Source: Candidatus Kapaibacterium sp.
Lineage (GTDB): Bacteria; Bacteroidota; Ignavibacteria; Kapaibacteriales; UBA2268
Direction of reading: 5' to 3'
Assembly (NCBI GenBank): GCA_023957315.1
Contig: JAMLHE010000005.1
Span: 105,132-169,131 of the forward strand
DNA: 64,000 nucleotides
Shown here: positions 27,144 through 36,357 of the stretch, in pieces
Position numbering within the stretch: the stretch's first letter is position 1
Layout: every line of letters begins with the position of its first letter
Notes under the pieces: model-generated
What the model was told of the DNA's origin: nothing
The model's database searches: none
What the model saw: only the letters and a program-made list of their open reading frames with translations
Made by a program: the position numbers and the translations under genes

Positions 27144-28430
27144 ATGTCAGAAGGATCATTCAATCCCTTCAATATGGCGCAACATCAGTTCGACGCCATA
27201 GCTGAACAACTTCAGTTAGATGAAGCAACCCGCGATTTATTAAGAAATGTTGACAGAGAGTTCCATTTTAACATTCCAATCAGAATGGATGACGGCTCTT
27301 ACAAGGTATTCAAAGGCTTTCGTTGCCAACACAACGATGCTCGCGGACCTGCAAAAGGCGGCATCAGATTCCATCCACAAGAAACTATTGATACTGTGAG
27401 AGCATTGTCAATGTGGATGACTTGGAAAACTGCCGTTGTTGATATACCATTGGGCGGCGGTAAGGGTGGCGTAATATGCGACCCACGCAACCTCTCACTA
27501 CGCGAACAAGAAGCAATTTGCCGCGGTTGGATTCGCCAAGTTGCCAAAAATGTTGGTCCATTGCAAGATGTTCCGGCACCTGACGTAATGACAAACGGGC
27601 AGCACATGCTTTGGATGTTAGACGAATACGAAAGAATGGTCGGCTACAAAGCTCCCGGTTTGATTACAGGTAAGCCTTTGGGTATGGGCGGTTCTTTGGG
27701 TAGAACCGAAGCTACAGGATATGGTGTGATTTATACTGTCCGTGAAGCTTTGAAAGAAATGAACATTGATATTAGAAACACTACAGCATCTTTCCAAGGA
27801 TTTGGTAATGTAAGCCAATACGCTATTAACCTCTATACTCAATATGGCGGCAAAGCAATCGCCGTTTCGAGTTGGGACAATATCGAAAAGAAAGCATATA
27901 CTTATCGCAAAATGTCAGGGCTATATTTGCAAGAATTGCTCGACATCACAAATCGTTTTGGCGAAATTGACCGCCAAAAAGCTATTGAATTGGGCTACGA
28001 AGTTCTTCCCGGCGATGCATGGATTGAACAAGAAGTTGATATATTGATTCCAGCTGCATTGGAAAATCAAATTAATGCTGAAACAGTTAACCGAATAGCA
28101 CCTACAGTTAAAATGATTTCCGAAGGTGCAAACGGACCTACAACTCCCGACGCCGACAAAGTAATTTACGAACGCGGCATTTGGATGATTCCTGACTTTT
28201 TGGCTAATGCAGGTGGCGTAACATGTTCGTATTTTGAACAAGTACAATGCAACCAAAATTATTTCTGGACAAAACAAGAAGTTTTGGAAAAATTAGACAG
28301 CAAGATGACACACGCTTATCATGCAGTAGCAGATTTGGCTCGCGAACGCAATATCTACATGCGCGACGCTGCTTATTTGATTTCAGTTTCAAGAGTTGCC
28401 GAAGCATGCAAATTAAGAGGCTGGGTCTAA
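27144..28430 (+). CDS. gdhA: Glutamate dehydrogenase (Glu/Leu/Phe/Val family)
   Basis: A 428-residue NAD(P)-dependent dehydrogenase that interconverts glutamate and 2-oxoglutarate plus ammonia. The N-terminal dimerisation domain holds GFRCQHNDARGPAKGGIRFH and the catalytic Lys motif PLGGGKGGVICDP (about residues 100-112). The Rossmann domain follows (SFQGFGNVSQYAINLY), with the family marker EGANGPTTPDADK. The length fits the ~420-residue hexameric class. The closest specificity is probably glutamate; leucine or valine dehydrogenases are shorter. It is a single-gene unit with its own promoter and terminator, divergent from the PEP-synthase-like fusion gene. Confidence 0.93.
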   Translation: MSEGSFNPFNMAQHQFDAIAEQLQLDEATRDLLRNVDREFHFNIPIRMDDGSYKVFKGFRCQHNDARGPAKGGIRFHPQETIDTVRALSMWMTWKTAVVDIPLGGGKGGVICDPRNLSLREQEAICRGWIRQVAKNVGPLQDVPAPDVMTNGQHMLWMLDEYERMVGYKAPGLITGKPLGMGGSLGRTEATGYGVIYTVREALKEMNIDIRNTTASFQGFGNVSQYAINLYTQYGGKAIAVSSWDNIEKKAYTYRKMSGLYLQELLDITNRFGEIDRQKAIELGYEVLPGDAWIEQEVDILIPAALENQINAETVNRIAPTVKMISEGANGPTTPDADKVIYERGIWMIPDFLANAGGVTCSYFEQVQCNQNYFWTKQEVLEKLDSKMTHAYHAVADLARERNIYMRDAAYLISVSRVAEACKLRGWV

Positions 28431-28457
28431 TAGCTCCTGATAGATTTTCTATAAATT

Positions 28458-28491
28458 TAGACTGCTCAATATTTGGGCAGTCTTTTTTTTT
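28458..28491 (+). terminator. Rho-independent terminator of gdhA
   Basis: A seven-pair stem AGACTGC / GCAGTCT with an 11-base loop is followed by nine or more T, about 30 bases after the gdhA stop. Confidence 0.9.
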
Positions 28492-28516
28492 GTCTGAACT
28501 ATGATTTTGGTCTTTT

Positions 28517-28595
28517 ATTCATCCGATGACTGGAGTATTAAGATGAATTGGTTTAATTAAAGCAGATGTAAATCTGAGGGAGTCATCGGATGAAT
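28517..28595 (+). repeat. REPIN-like element RF1, copy C
   Basis: 15-bp inverted ends ATTCATCCGATGACT / AGTCATCGGATGAAT, with core TTTAATTAAAGC followed by a diverged GATGTAAATCTGAGGG. Confidence 0.85.
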
Positions 28596-28627
28596 TGTTG
28601 CTGTCTGAACTATGATTTTCGTCTTTT

Positions 28628-28708
28628 ATTCATCCGATGACTTGTACTATCAGATGAATTGGTTTAATTAAAGCTGTGGCACATTTAGGTGGGAGTCATC
28701 GGATGAAT
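28628..28708 (+). repeat. REPIN-like element RF1, copy D
   Basis: Same ends and the consensus core (AGATGAATTGG, TTAATTAAAGCTGTGGCACA, GGTGGG). An inner TCAGATGAAT can pair with the left end, giving an alternative hairpin. Confidence 0.88.
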
Positions 28709-28893
28709 TGTTGCTGTCTGAACTATGATTTATATGATTAGAATGATTAAATGTGATTAGGAAGCAGACAAACAAATAAATACATAATCATAAAAATCAT
28801 TTTAATCAAAAAAATCATAGTTGAGACTATAAAGAAAATTTTTTCGTAGATTCGTAAATTATAAAATGAACATAAATTATTTAGGACTATAAT

Positions 28894-29439
28894 ATGACAA
28901 AAGTATTCAAACAGTTCACTCTTGCTTTCACAATGTTGATTTCATTTCTTGCGGCAGGGCAAGCGTTGGCTCAAAATGCGACCGACACAATCAGAGTTGA
29001 GTATTCGTTTTGGAACAACAGCTACTACTTGGGCGACACAAAGCAATATAAAGATGACATCAGGGACATTCTTTATCGCAACTTAAGTACTCAGGACTTG
29101 ATGGAATCTTCCACCAGTTATAAAATATGGGGCAATATTACTCTTACGACAGGATTAATATTAACAGCTTATACAATTTATGACGGATTGATGATGGGGC
29201 ATAGCAGTGGTCGCTCTCCATTTGAAAATCAAAGCTACGGTTATGATGCAACAAGATTTAATATTACAGCAGCTATCGCTGTAGTTCTTGATTTAACCGG
29301 AATTTTACTATTGCTTGACAGTAATAGTAAGTTTAATAGAGCGATTAAAGCATATAATAAGAACTCGCTTTCATCAAATATTGACTATGATTTTTACATC
29401 GGCTACAACCGGATTGGTGTTGTTGTAGTTTTTAATTAA
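28894..29439 (+). CDS. Exported membrane protein, tandem paralogue 1
   Basis: A 181-residue protein with a signal peptide (MTKVFKQFTLAFTMLISFLA..ALAQ) and two further hydrophobic segments (about residues 78-95 and 128-148). It is unrecognised. It is a duplicate of the next gene: the signal peptide and the following ~35 residues are nearly identical, the middle has diverged, and the end (YIGYNRIGVVVVFN) is again conserved. The ending is beta-like; the middle looks membrane-spanning. An RF1 repeat starts seven bases after the stop in both copies. Confidence 0.75.
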   Translation: MTKVFKQFTLAFTMLISFLAAGQALAQNATDTIRVEYSFWNNSYYLGDTKQYKDDIRDILYRNLSTQDLMESSTSYKIWGNITLTTGLILTAYTIYDGLMMGHSSGRSPFENQSYGYDATRFNITAAIAVVLDLTGILLLLDSNSKFNRAIKAYNKNSLSSNIDYDFYIGYNRIGVVVVFN

Positions 29440-29445
29440 TTCTTT

Positions 29446-29527
29446 ATTCATCCGATGACTTGGTCTATTCAGATGAATTGGTTTGATTAAAGCTGTGACA
29501 CATCAAAGTGGGAGTCATCGGATGAAT
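29446..29527 (+). repeat. REPIN-like element RF1, copy E
   Basis: 15-bp inverted ends with the consensus core (GATTAAAGCTGTGACACAT). It begins seven bases after the stop of the first paralogue and may act as its 3' hairpin. Confidence 0.88.
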
Positions 29528-29603
29528 TGTAATGTTCCGTAAGTTAATACAAAGACGGGACAAAAAATATCAATTAATTTTACAAAAATTTTAGGACTAA
29601 AAC

Positions 29604-30164
29604 ATGACAAAAGTATTCAAACAGTTCACTCTTGCAATCACAATGTTGATTTCATTTCTTGCGGCAGGGCAAACTTTGGCTCAAAATGTGACCGACACTA
29701 TCAGAGTTGAGTATTCGTTTTGGGGCAACAGCTATTACTTGGGCGACACGGAGCACTCAAAAAGTGAAATCAGAGACTTACTTTATGCAAATCCAAGTTC
29801 GCAAAAGTTAGTGAAATCATACGGCAATTATAAAACTTGGGGCTATATCTCTCTTGCCGGTGGAACAGTTTTAACCGGCGTTGCTATTTATTCGATTTGG
29901 GATTTATATTCCAATCGTCATACCTATACATATGAAGAGCTTCCCAGAAGAAACAGTATTTTTAATAATTTTACCGTGGCTCTATTGATTATTGAATTAA
30001 CAGTAGCGATTGATTTGATGGCAATTTTACTATTGAATGAAAGTAATGATATGTTTCACAGAGCGGTTAAAGCATATAATAATAAGAATTCGCTTATATC
30101 AAATCTTGATTATAAATTTTACATCGGTTACAATCGGATTGGTGTTGTTGTGGTTTTTAATTAA
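29604..30164 (+). CDS. Exported membrane protein, tandem paralogue 2
   Basis: A 186-residue paralogue of the preceding gene, with the same signal peptide (MTKVFKQFTLAITMLISFLA) and the shared segment DTIRVEYSFW.NSYYLGDT. Two hydrophobic segments lie in the middle and the C-terminus (YIGYNRIGVVVVFN) is identical. The variable middle between conserved ends is the notable point. No family is recognised. It is convergent with crtO, separated only by RF1 copy F. Confidence 0.75.
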   Translation: MTKVFKQFTLAITMLISFLAAGQTLAQNVTDTIRVEYSFWGNSYYLGDTEHSKSEIRDLLYANPSSQKLVKSYGNYKTWGYISLAGGTVLTGVAIYSIWDLYSNRHTYTYEELPRRNSIFNNFTVALLIIELTVAIDLMAILLLNESNDMFHRAVKAYNNKNSLISNLDYKFYIGYNRIGVVVVFN

Positions 30165-30171
30165 ATCTTTT

Positions 30172-30253
30172 ATTCATCCGATGACTGGCAGTCATCAGAT
30201 GAATTGGTTTGATTAAAGCTGTGGCACATTTAGGTGGGAGTCATCGGATGAAT
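30172..30253 (+). repeat. REPIN-like element RF1, copy F
   Basis: 15-bp inverted ends. Its left half (ends joined by GGC, inner arm AGTCATCAGATGAAT) differs by one base from the 33-bp palindrome embedded in the serine hydrolase gene at 43937-43969, which suggests how the short form arose. It lies between two convergent genes. Confidence 0.88.
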
Positions 30254-30264
30254 TGGTATGTTAC

Positions 30265-30747
30265 TTAATTTCGACCATCTGCAAGTATTCTTGCGAATCT
30301 GATTCTATTATATCTCTGGGCTAAGATGCAGGGCAAATTTGCGATGAGTGCGTAAACAATCATGACACAGCCCGCCCACAAGGGATTCCATATGAAAAAT
30401 ATGGGCGAAAAAAGTATCACAAGCCAATGAACAAACTCTCCCCTACAGGTTTCTATCATAAAAAGTTTCATGTAGTCTCTGTCCTTTGTTGCCATGCTCT
30501 TTTTTTTGAATCCTTTCTTGAACAAAGCGGCACCGTCCGGGAGCAGCCCTTTCCAGCTTTTTATATTGAATAAAGTTTCGTAAATTTTACCATTTTGCTC
30601 CCAATCTCGCTTTTTATATATCCAAAGCTTAGTATTTATTGAGGAAGCGGGCAAAATTGTGATAATATACGCAAAGGACATGTGAATTATAAACCACAAA
30701 ACTATATTAATTATTATCGTCCAAACAATTGGCAATTCTATTAGCAT
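30265..30747 (-). CDS. crtO: Glycosyl-4,4'-diaponeurosporenoate acyltransferase CrtO
   Basis: A 160-residue membrane protein, close in length to staphylococcal CrtO. Two hydrophobic segments lie at the N-terminus, a conserved centre follows (NIKSWKGLLPDGAALFKKGF; MIETCRGEFVHW), and two more segments lie near the C-terminus. CrtO acylates the sugar of the glycosylated carotenoid acid, the last step to a staphyloxanthin-type pigment. It is last in the carotenoid operon, 10 bases after crtQ, with crtQ, crtP, the aldehyde dehydrogenase gene and crtN upstream. The context strengthens a call that the sequence alone would only suggest. Confidence 0.82.
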   Translation of the reverse strand: MLIELPIVWTIIINIVLWFIIHMSFAYIITILPASSINTKLWIYKKRDWEQNGKIYETLFNIKSWKGLLPDGAALFKKGFKKKSMATKDRDYMKLFMIETCRGEFVHWLVILFSPIFFIWNPLWAGCVMIVYALIANLPCILAQRYNRIRFARILADGRN

Positions 30748-30757
30748 TTTATTTCCA

Positions 30758-31882
30758 TCATGAATTTACATTTCTCGATTTCCAATTAATTGACTTTTTG
30801 GAAATCAGATAATACAATGAGCGTGAAAAAACAATTACATAAAAGACTAAATTAACCGGAAAAAGCAATGCCGTCAGGAAACTAAAGCTACCCAAACGTC
30901 GTAGCATCCAATAAGTTTGAAGTGAATATGCAACGTATAAAAGGAGCCACAAAATGACTGAATCGCCAGCAAATAAGTCGAAAAGTAGTTTTATGCTTAT
31001 CATAAATCCGGCTGAAATCCATAATATGCTGGTCAATAAAGCTGATAACGAGGCTTGACCTGCACCCGAGGCAAATGCTTTTGTCCAACCGTCAATCAAT
31101 GCTCTGAACCCGTCGGGATACATTCTGAACGATAGCGAGCCTTTGCCACCCAAGCAAACCAATCGCGTACCCTTTTCTCGGAATTTCTGAGCCATAAAAA
31201 CATTTTCGAGTATTTTATTTTTCACTGAGGAGTGCCCCTCAATTTCAAAATAATTCTTTTTACTGATAATGAGTGATTGACCGTACAATCCGGTTGGCTG
31301 ATTACTTTTAAACGGTGTAAATGCATTCATAGAGCCGACCATTATGATATTAAATATTGCAGAAAATTCCTCGTAGAGCTTTTCAATTTTGTGGAAAGGT
31401 GCTATTGACATTACAACTCCATTCGTATTTTCGGATTCTTGTAGCTCAAATAAATATGACTCAACGATTTTTTTCAATCCATCAGGCTCGATAATGGTAT
31501 CTGCATCAAGGAAAATAAAAATATCGGCAGATGAAAATTGCGACCCTTGCCAGCAAGCCCAGGGTTTACCCTTCCATCCTTCCGGCAATTGGTCGGACTC
31601 CAACACTATTGCCCCCAAGCTTTCCGCAACTTCTTTCGTTTTATCAGTCGAGCTGTCATTTACCACAATCACTTCGTCAACTTTATAAGTTTGATTATTT
31701 ATAGAACTTAACAAATTTCCGATATTATGTTCTTCATTTCGAGCAGGAATAATTATAGCAATTTTTTGATTAGAAGAATTCAAATTATAATCTCTGCATA
31801 GCTTGATTCTGTACAGAAAGTAGAATCCGCACAGAAACGATGGAATTGCTATTGCGAGTAAAATTATAGAATTAATTTCCAT
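30758..31882 (-). CDS. crtQ: 4,4'-diaponeurosporenoate glycosyltransferase CrtQ
   Basis: A GT2-family glycosyltransferase of 374 residues from MEINSIILLAI; the frame can start four codons earlier. It has an N-terminal membrane anchor, a GT-A domain (IIIPARNEEHNIGNLLSSI; VVNDSSTDKTKEVAESLGA; FLDADTIIEPDGL with the DxD motif) and C-terminal membrane segments. In the staphyloxanthin route it glucosylates the carotenoid acid. The first bases overlap the end of crtP, which implies coupled translation. Confidence 0.85.
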   Translation of the reverse strand: MEINSIILLAIAIPSFLCGFYFLYRIKLCRDYNLNSSNQKIAIIIPARNEEHNIGNLLSSINNQTYKVDEVIVVNDSSTDKTKEVAESLGAIVLESDQLPEGWKGKPWACWQGSQFSSADIFIFLDADTIIEPDGLKKIVESYLFELQESENTNGVVMSIAPFHKIEKLYEEFSAIFNIIMVGSMNAFTPFKSNQPTGLYGQSLIISKKNYFEIEGHSSVKNKILENVFMAQKFREKGTRLVCLGGKGSLSFRMYPDGFRALIDGWTKAFASGAGQASLSALLTSILWISAGFMISIKLLFDLFAGDSVILWLLLYVAYSLQTYWMLRRLGSFSFLTALLFPVNLVFYVIVFSRSLYYLISKKSINWKSRNVNS

Positions 31883-33374
31883 TCTTTTTCTCATCCTCGA
31901 TAATTGCTTTGCAAACGTTTTGCCCGCAAAGTAAAACCATTGGCATTCCGGCTCCGGGATTTACTGTGCCGCCCGTAAAGTACAGATTTGAATATTTTTT
32001 GCTTTTTTTAGGTAATTTAAAAGCAAAATTCTTTTTGAAATCGGAAACGACTCCGTAAATTGAGCCTTTGTTTGAATTATACATTTTTTCAATATCAATT
32101 GGAGTGAGTAAATGCTCATATACTATATGTTTACGAAGGTCTGTCAACCCCATTCGTTCAAGTTTAATAAGAATTGTGTCTTTTAATTTAATATAATCTT
32201 CCATCGTATAAGGATTTTCCTTGTTGATATATGGAATATGTGGGAGAATTTTCAATCCGGAACAATTCGGCGGAGCCACGCTTGGATCAGATTTAGAACT
32301 ATCCACCAAATAAATTGTTGGGTCAGTAGGCATCATTTTTTTATTAAAAACTAAATCAAAATGCTCTTTTTGGTGTTGCGAATACAAGAAATTATGATGA
32401 GCAAGCTGTGGATACTGAATATCGAGCCCGATGTCAAGCACAAGCCCGGAGCAAGACGGCTCGTATCTATCCATTTTACCCAGAAATTTATCATCTTCAT
32501 TTAGCAAATCTTTGTAAGCAGGGATAACTTCCATATTTGAAACGATAATATCGGCATGATGCGTTTCGCCATTCACCTCGATTGCGTTCACCTTGTTTTG
32601 GTCAGTCACTATTTTAGAAACCTCAGAATTAAAATGAACTTTAATTCCAAGCTCATCCATATATTTTTTGAAGCCCAATGCAATGTTATACATTCCTCCG
32701 GGTACATACCACAAGCCATATCTGAACTGGATTGTTGGCATTAAATTCATAAATCCCGGTGCATTATATGCAGATGACCCTACATATTTAATAAAATAAT
32801 CAAAAATATCAATTAAATATGGGTTTTTAATTATTTTGGCAATTCTGCCATGCATCGTTCTGAAAAAATCTATCTTGAAAACGGCTGAAAAATCGTAGAA
32901 TTTCATAAAGTCGAAAGTTGAATCGAGTCCGCTGTCGAAATATCCAGGAGCTAGTATATCATATTGTTTTTCCGAATAATCCATAAACTTTCGGAAGTCT
33001 GAGTATGCATCAGGACCGAGTTTGTCAAGCTCTTTTTTCATTACTTCCATATCGGGGTCTAAGTCTATTACTGTGCCGTCTTCGAAGAAATTTCTCCAAT
33101 GTGGTCTGACTTCTTGGATGGGAATGTAATCACTCATATCTCTGCCGGAAGCTTCAAACAATACTTTGAAATATTGCGGTAAAGTAAGAATCGAGGGACC
33201 CAAATCGAATGTATAACCATTCTCTCGAATTGTATTGAGTTTTCCACCGATTTTCTCATTTTTTTCAAATATTTCTACATCATAGCCATTAATTTTCAAC
33301 ATAATAGCTGCAGAAATCCCTCCCAAGCCGGCGCCAATTATTATGACTTTCTTTTTTGTACTATTTTCTGACAT
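31872..33374 (-). CDS. crtP: Carotenoid oxygenase/desaturase, CrtP-like
   Basis: A 500-residue flavoprotein of the phytoene desaturase family. The FAD-binding dinucleotide fold is at the start (KKVIIIGAGLGGISAAIML ... EKNEKIGGKLNT) and the C-terminal signature is LYFTGGTVNPGAGMPMVLL. Two desaturase-family genes sit in this operon. This one is assigned to the CrtP role (oxidising the terminal methyl of 4,4'-diaponeurosporene to the aldehyde) because it is coupled to crtQ and separated from crtN by the aldehyde dehydrogenase gene. The crtP/crtN assignment could be swapped, as the two families are close. Confidence 0.82.
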   Translation of the reverse strand: MSENSTKKKVIIIGAGLGGISAAIMLKINGYDVEIFEKNEKIGGKLNTIRENGYTFDLGPSILTLPQYFKVLFEASGRDMSDYIPIQEVRPHWRNFFEDGTVIDLDPDMEVMKKELDKLGPDAYSDFRKFMDYSEKQYDILAPGYFDSGLDSTFDFMKFYDFSAVFKIDFFRTMHGRIAKIIKNPYLIDIFDYFIKYVGSSAYNAPGFMNLMPTIQFRYGLWYVPGGMYNIALGFKKYMDELGIKVHFNSEVSKIVTDQNKVNAIEVNGETHHADIIVSNMEVIPAYKDLLNEDDKFLGKMDRYEPSCSGLVLDIGLDIQYPQLAHHNFLYSQHQKEHFDLVFNKKMMPTDPTIYLVDSSKSDPSVAPPNCSGLKILPHIPYINKENPYTMEDYIKLKDTILIKLERMGLTDLRKHIVYEHLLTPIDIEKMYNSNKGSIYGVVSDFKKNFAFKLPKKSKKYSNLYFTGGTVNPGAGMPMVLLCGQNVCKAIIEDEKKNGN

Positions 33375-33401
33375 TTTATTTCTCGAATTATTTTTTTAAT
33401 A

Positions 33402-34808
33402 TTATAAAATATATAATCTATTAATTATTTTTTTCAATATGCTCAATTTTGTTTTATAAGGAGGATACATTGCTTTGAAATCCAATATGAAGAATTTCCT
33501 CAGAACAGTTTTCCGGTGGCTGAATGTTTCAAAACCTGCTTGCCAGTGATATGAGCCCATTCCACTTTGCCCCACTCCGCCAAATGGGAGCTTCTGATTC
33601 ATGATTACATGGATTGTGCCATTGATACATACTGAACCGGACGAAGTTTCGGCTAATATTTTGTCTTGTTTTTTATTATTTTTGGAAAAAAAGTACAAAG
33701 CCAATGGCTTTGGAAGCGTTTTTAATTTACGAATTACATCCGATAAATTTTCATAGAATATTATTGGCAAAAGTGGTCCGAATATTTCCTCTTGCATTAT
33801 CTTGGAATTATAGTCAACATCGGTAATTAAAGTCGGGGCAATAAATAAATTGCTTTCGTCTTTTTGCCCACCAACCAAAATATTTCCGTCTTCCATAAGG
33901 TCGCAAATTCTTTTAAAATGCTTTTCGTTAATTATATGCGAATAGTCTTTACTGTCGGGTTTCACATCAGGATGAAATTCATCGATAGCTTTGACCAAAC
34001 TTTTCAGAAAATCATCTTTTATATCATTATGTACTAACAAATAATCGGGTGCGATGCAAGTTTGCCCTGCGTTGAAAAATTTACCCCAAATAATTCTTCT
34101 TGCGGTTACATCAATATCAATTTCACTATCCACAATGCATGGATTCTTTCCCCCGAGCTCAAGAGTAAGCGGAATAAGATGTTCGGCTGCTGATTTCATG
34201 ATTTCTCTGCCGACTACCGTACTGCCCGTAAAGAAAATATAATTAATTTGCTTATTAATCAATAACTTAACTACTTCAGCATCGCCTTGGACGACTCTAA
34301 TATACTCGGGCGGGAAATTGTTGTTTATCAAATCGGACAATAACTCCGCTGTATGAACTGAAATTTCAGATGGTTTGAGAATCGCACAATTCCCTGCGGA
34401 TATTGCACCAATCAATGGACTCATGGTCAACCCGAAAGGATAGTTCCATGGTGCGATTATAAGTGCTATGCCATAAGGCTCGTAAAAATAATAGCTTTTC
34501 GCAGGGAAATTGATTAGTGGAGTCCACACTTTCTTTGATTTGTTCCATTTCCGAATCGAAGATATGGCGTTCTCAATTTCCTTTAGTACGTAAGCTATTT
34601 CGCTTGTGTAAGCCTCCGTTATGCTTTTGTGTAAATCCGAATACAATGCATCAATAATTCGATTTTCGTTCTTTTCGATTATCGCATAAAGCTTTTTGAG
34701 CATATCAATTCTGAAAGAAATCTCTTTGGTTTTATCCGAATCGAAGAAATCTCTCTGCTTATGTAGTAATAAGTTTATATCATCATACTTCAAATAGCTT
34801 TGCTTCAT
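33402..34808 (-). CDS. Aldehyde dehydrogenase, probable diaponeurosporenal oxidiser
   Basis: A 468-residue NAD(P)-dependent aldehyde dehydrogenase of the class 3-like short type. It has the NAD site FFTGSTVVGREIM, the catalytic Glu region LELGGKNPCIV, the catalytic Cys in FFNAGQTCIAPDYLL, and the C-terminal QKLPFGGVGQSGMGSYHWQAGF. Its place between crtN and crtP suggests it oxidises the carotenoid aldehyde to the acid that CrtQ glycosylates, as AldH does in staphyloxanthin synthesis. Fatty-aldehyde oxidation is the alternative. It lies 27 bases from crtP and 34 from crtN. Confidence 0.88.
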   Translation of the reverse strand: MKQSYLKYDDINLLLHKQRDFFDSDKTKEISFRIDMLKKLYAIIEKNENRIIDALYSDLHKSITEAYTSEIAYVLKEIENAISSIRKWNKSKKVWTPLINFPAKSYYFYEPYGIALIIAPWNYPFGLTMSPLIGAISAGNCAILKPSEISVHTAELLSDLINNNFPPEYIRVVQGDAEVVKLLINKQINYIFFTGSTVVGREIMKSAAEHLIPLTLELGGKNPCIVDSEIDIDVTARRIIWGKFFNAGQTCIAPDYLLVHNDIKDDFLKSLVKAIDEFHPDVKPDSKDYSHIINEKHFKRICDLMEDGNILVGGQKDESNLFIAPTLITDVDYNSKIMQEEIFGPLLPIIFYENLSDVIRKLKTLPKPLALYFFSKNNKKQDKILAETSSGSVCINGTIHVIMNQKLPFGGVGQSGMGSYHWQAGFETFSHRKTVLRKFFILDFKAMYPPYKTKLSILKKIINRLYIL

Positions 34809-34842
34809 TTGCTTTGCATTTTATGATTATTTCAATTCACAC

Positions 34843-36342
34843 TTAAGAAAATAAATTCAACCCTTCTTTTTTTAATATTAATTCGGACGAAATTCTGGCG
34901 GATTCGTAAATAGTAGGCAATCCACTTCCGGGATGTGTGCCACCACCAACCAGATAGCAATTAGAGAACTCTTCGAATTCATTATGCGGACGAAAATACA
35001 GTAATTGTCCCATATTGTGTCCCAGATTGAATGTGGCGCCATCGTAAATGTCCATTTGATTTTCCCAATCGTCGGGCGTGATTATTCTGAGCTCTTCAAT
35101 ATGATTTCTAATATCATTTATTCCCGCTTTAGTTTCTAAGATATTTAGAATTTTTTCCTTAAATGCTTCTTTTTTTGCAGCCCAATCAATTCCACCACTT
35201 GTATTACCAATTGGAACCAATACATATACTGAAGACTTCCCGTCAGGAGCCAATGAATCATCAATCATACTTGGGTTATGAACATAAATTGACGGGTCAT
35301 CCGGAATGATAGAATTACTGACAATTTCATCAACATTATGCTTGTAATCATTTGCAAAAAAGATATTATGATGACTTAGCTTTTCGTATTTTTTATCAAG
35401 TCCGAGATAAAGCATAAAAGTTGAACATGAATATTTCATCTTTTTTAATTTTTTGTCGGTGTATTTGCGCCTATCTGCCGGTTCGACCAAGTTTTTCATT
35501 GCATGTGCAAAATCGGCGTTCAAAACGACGTAATCGGCTTTTTCTTCGCTGCCGTCCTCGAGTAAAACACCTTTGCAGACAGAGTTTTCAACTATCAGTT
35601 TTTTGACTCCTGTGGATAAATGAATCTTTCCGTCACACTCTTCAATAACTTTAGCAATGGCTTTTGATAATTCATTTAATCCTCCATTTACATGGAAGAC
35701 TCCGCCGCCATGCTCGATAAAAGATAATATGCTGAAAAGTCCGGGCGCTTGCCATGGCGACATTCCAATATATTTTGCTTGAAAAGTAAAACATACTTTA
35801 AGAAAATCATCATCAAAGTATTTACCGAGCACATCGAACAAACTTAAATGACCATCCAGATAAGGCAATGCTTTCAACAATCTCAGAGAGAAATAATCAG
35901 TCAACGAGCCGTATGGGACTTCGAGACAAGGGATTAGCCTATCATATTTTTTTTGTTCCCTTTCGATATATTGCAAATATCCTTTGGAACTTCCGGGAAA
36001 AACTCTTTCAATTTCGAGCACCATCCTTTCTTTGTCTGTTGTCGGAGCAAAAGTCTTGTCGTTGAACACCAACTTGTACATTGGGTCAAGCTGAGTGATT
36101 TTGACATAATCATCCAAATTTCTCTTGCATATTGTAAAGATTCGCTCCAAAACGTCCTTCATCAAAAAGAATGTCGGACCTAAGTCGAACTTATATTCAC
36201 CTGCCTGAATAAATCCGTTCCTGCCGCCCACTATACCCTTCTTTTCGTAAATATGTACGTCAAATCGTTTCTGAGACAATATCATCCCGGCAACAAGTCC
36301 TCCCGGACCTGCCCCAACAATAATGACTTTCTTTTTTTTCAT
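34843..36342 (-). CDS. crtN: Diapophytoene/phytoene desaturase CrtN
   Basis: A 499-residue FAD-dependent desaturase (KKVIIVGAGPGGLVAGMIL ... EKKGIVGGRNGF at the start; GGGTHPGSGLPTIYESAR at the end). It is the first enzyme of the operon and probably introduces the double bonds into the C30 backbone. A TAAGG ribosome site precedes the ATG. The synthase that makes the C30 substrate (CrtM or an HpnCDE-type set) is not in this window. C30 rather than C40 substrate is inferred from the accompanying crtP-aldH-crtQ-crtO set. Confidence 0.87.
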   Translation of the reverse strand: MKKKKVIIVGAGPGGLVAGMILSQKRFDVHIYEKKGIVGGRNGFIQAGEYKFDLGPTFFLMKDVLERIFTICKRNLDDYVKITQLDPMYKLVFNDKTFAPTTDKERMVLEIERVFPGSSKGYLQYIEREQKKYDRLIPCLEVPYGSLTDYFSLRLLKALPYLDGHLSLFDVLGKYFDDDFLKVCFTFQAKYIGMSPWQAPGLFSILSFIEHGGGVFHVNGGLNELSKAIAKVIEECDGKIHLSTGVKKLIVENSVCKGVLLEDGSEEKADYVVLNADFAHAMKNLVEPADRRKYTDKKLKKMKYSCSTFMLYLGLDKKYEKLSHHNIFFANDYKHNVDEIVSNSIIPDDPSIYVHNPSMIDDSLAPDGKSSVYVLVPIGNTSGGIDWAAKKEAFKEKILNILETKAGINDIRNHIEELRIITPDDWENQMDIYDGATFNLGHNMGQLLYFRPHNEFEEFSNCYLVGGGTHPGSGLPTIYESARISSELILKKEGLNLFS

Positions 36343-36357
36343 TGTAACCTTATTTTT

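Larger units (their letters stand above)
28492..28827. repeat. Composite repeat array 1 (RF2 ends with two RF1 elements)
   Basis: Three GTCTGAACTATGATT starts (28492, 28603, 28716) alternate with RF1 copies C and D. The array closes with the inverted end AAATCATAGTTGAGAC at 28827. The last RF2 unit, 28716-28827, is a complete 112-bp element with 16-bp ends (one mismatch) and AT-rich GATT/AATC-periodic filling. The 463-base stretch between gdhA and the next gene holds only this array and a terminator. Confidence 0.8.

Noticed and set aside
28492..28827. CRISPR array
   Set aside because: Repeats are spaced regularly only by chance of two RF1 copies; the units are 80-110 bp with inverted ends, spacers are not unique, and no cas genes are present. 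The same holds at 36928-37480 and 48827-49311.
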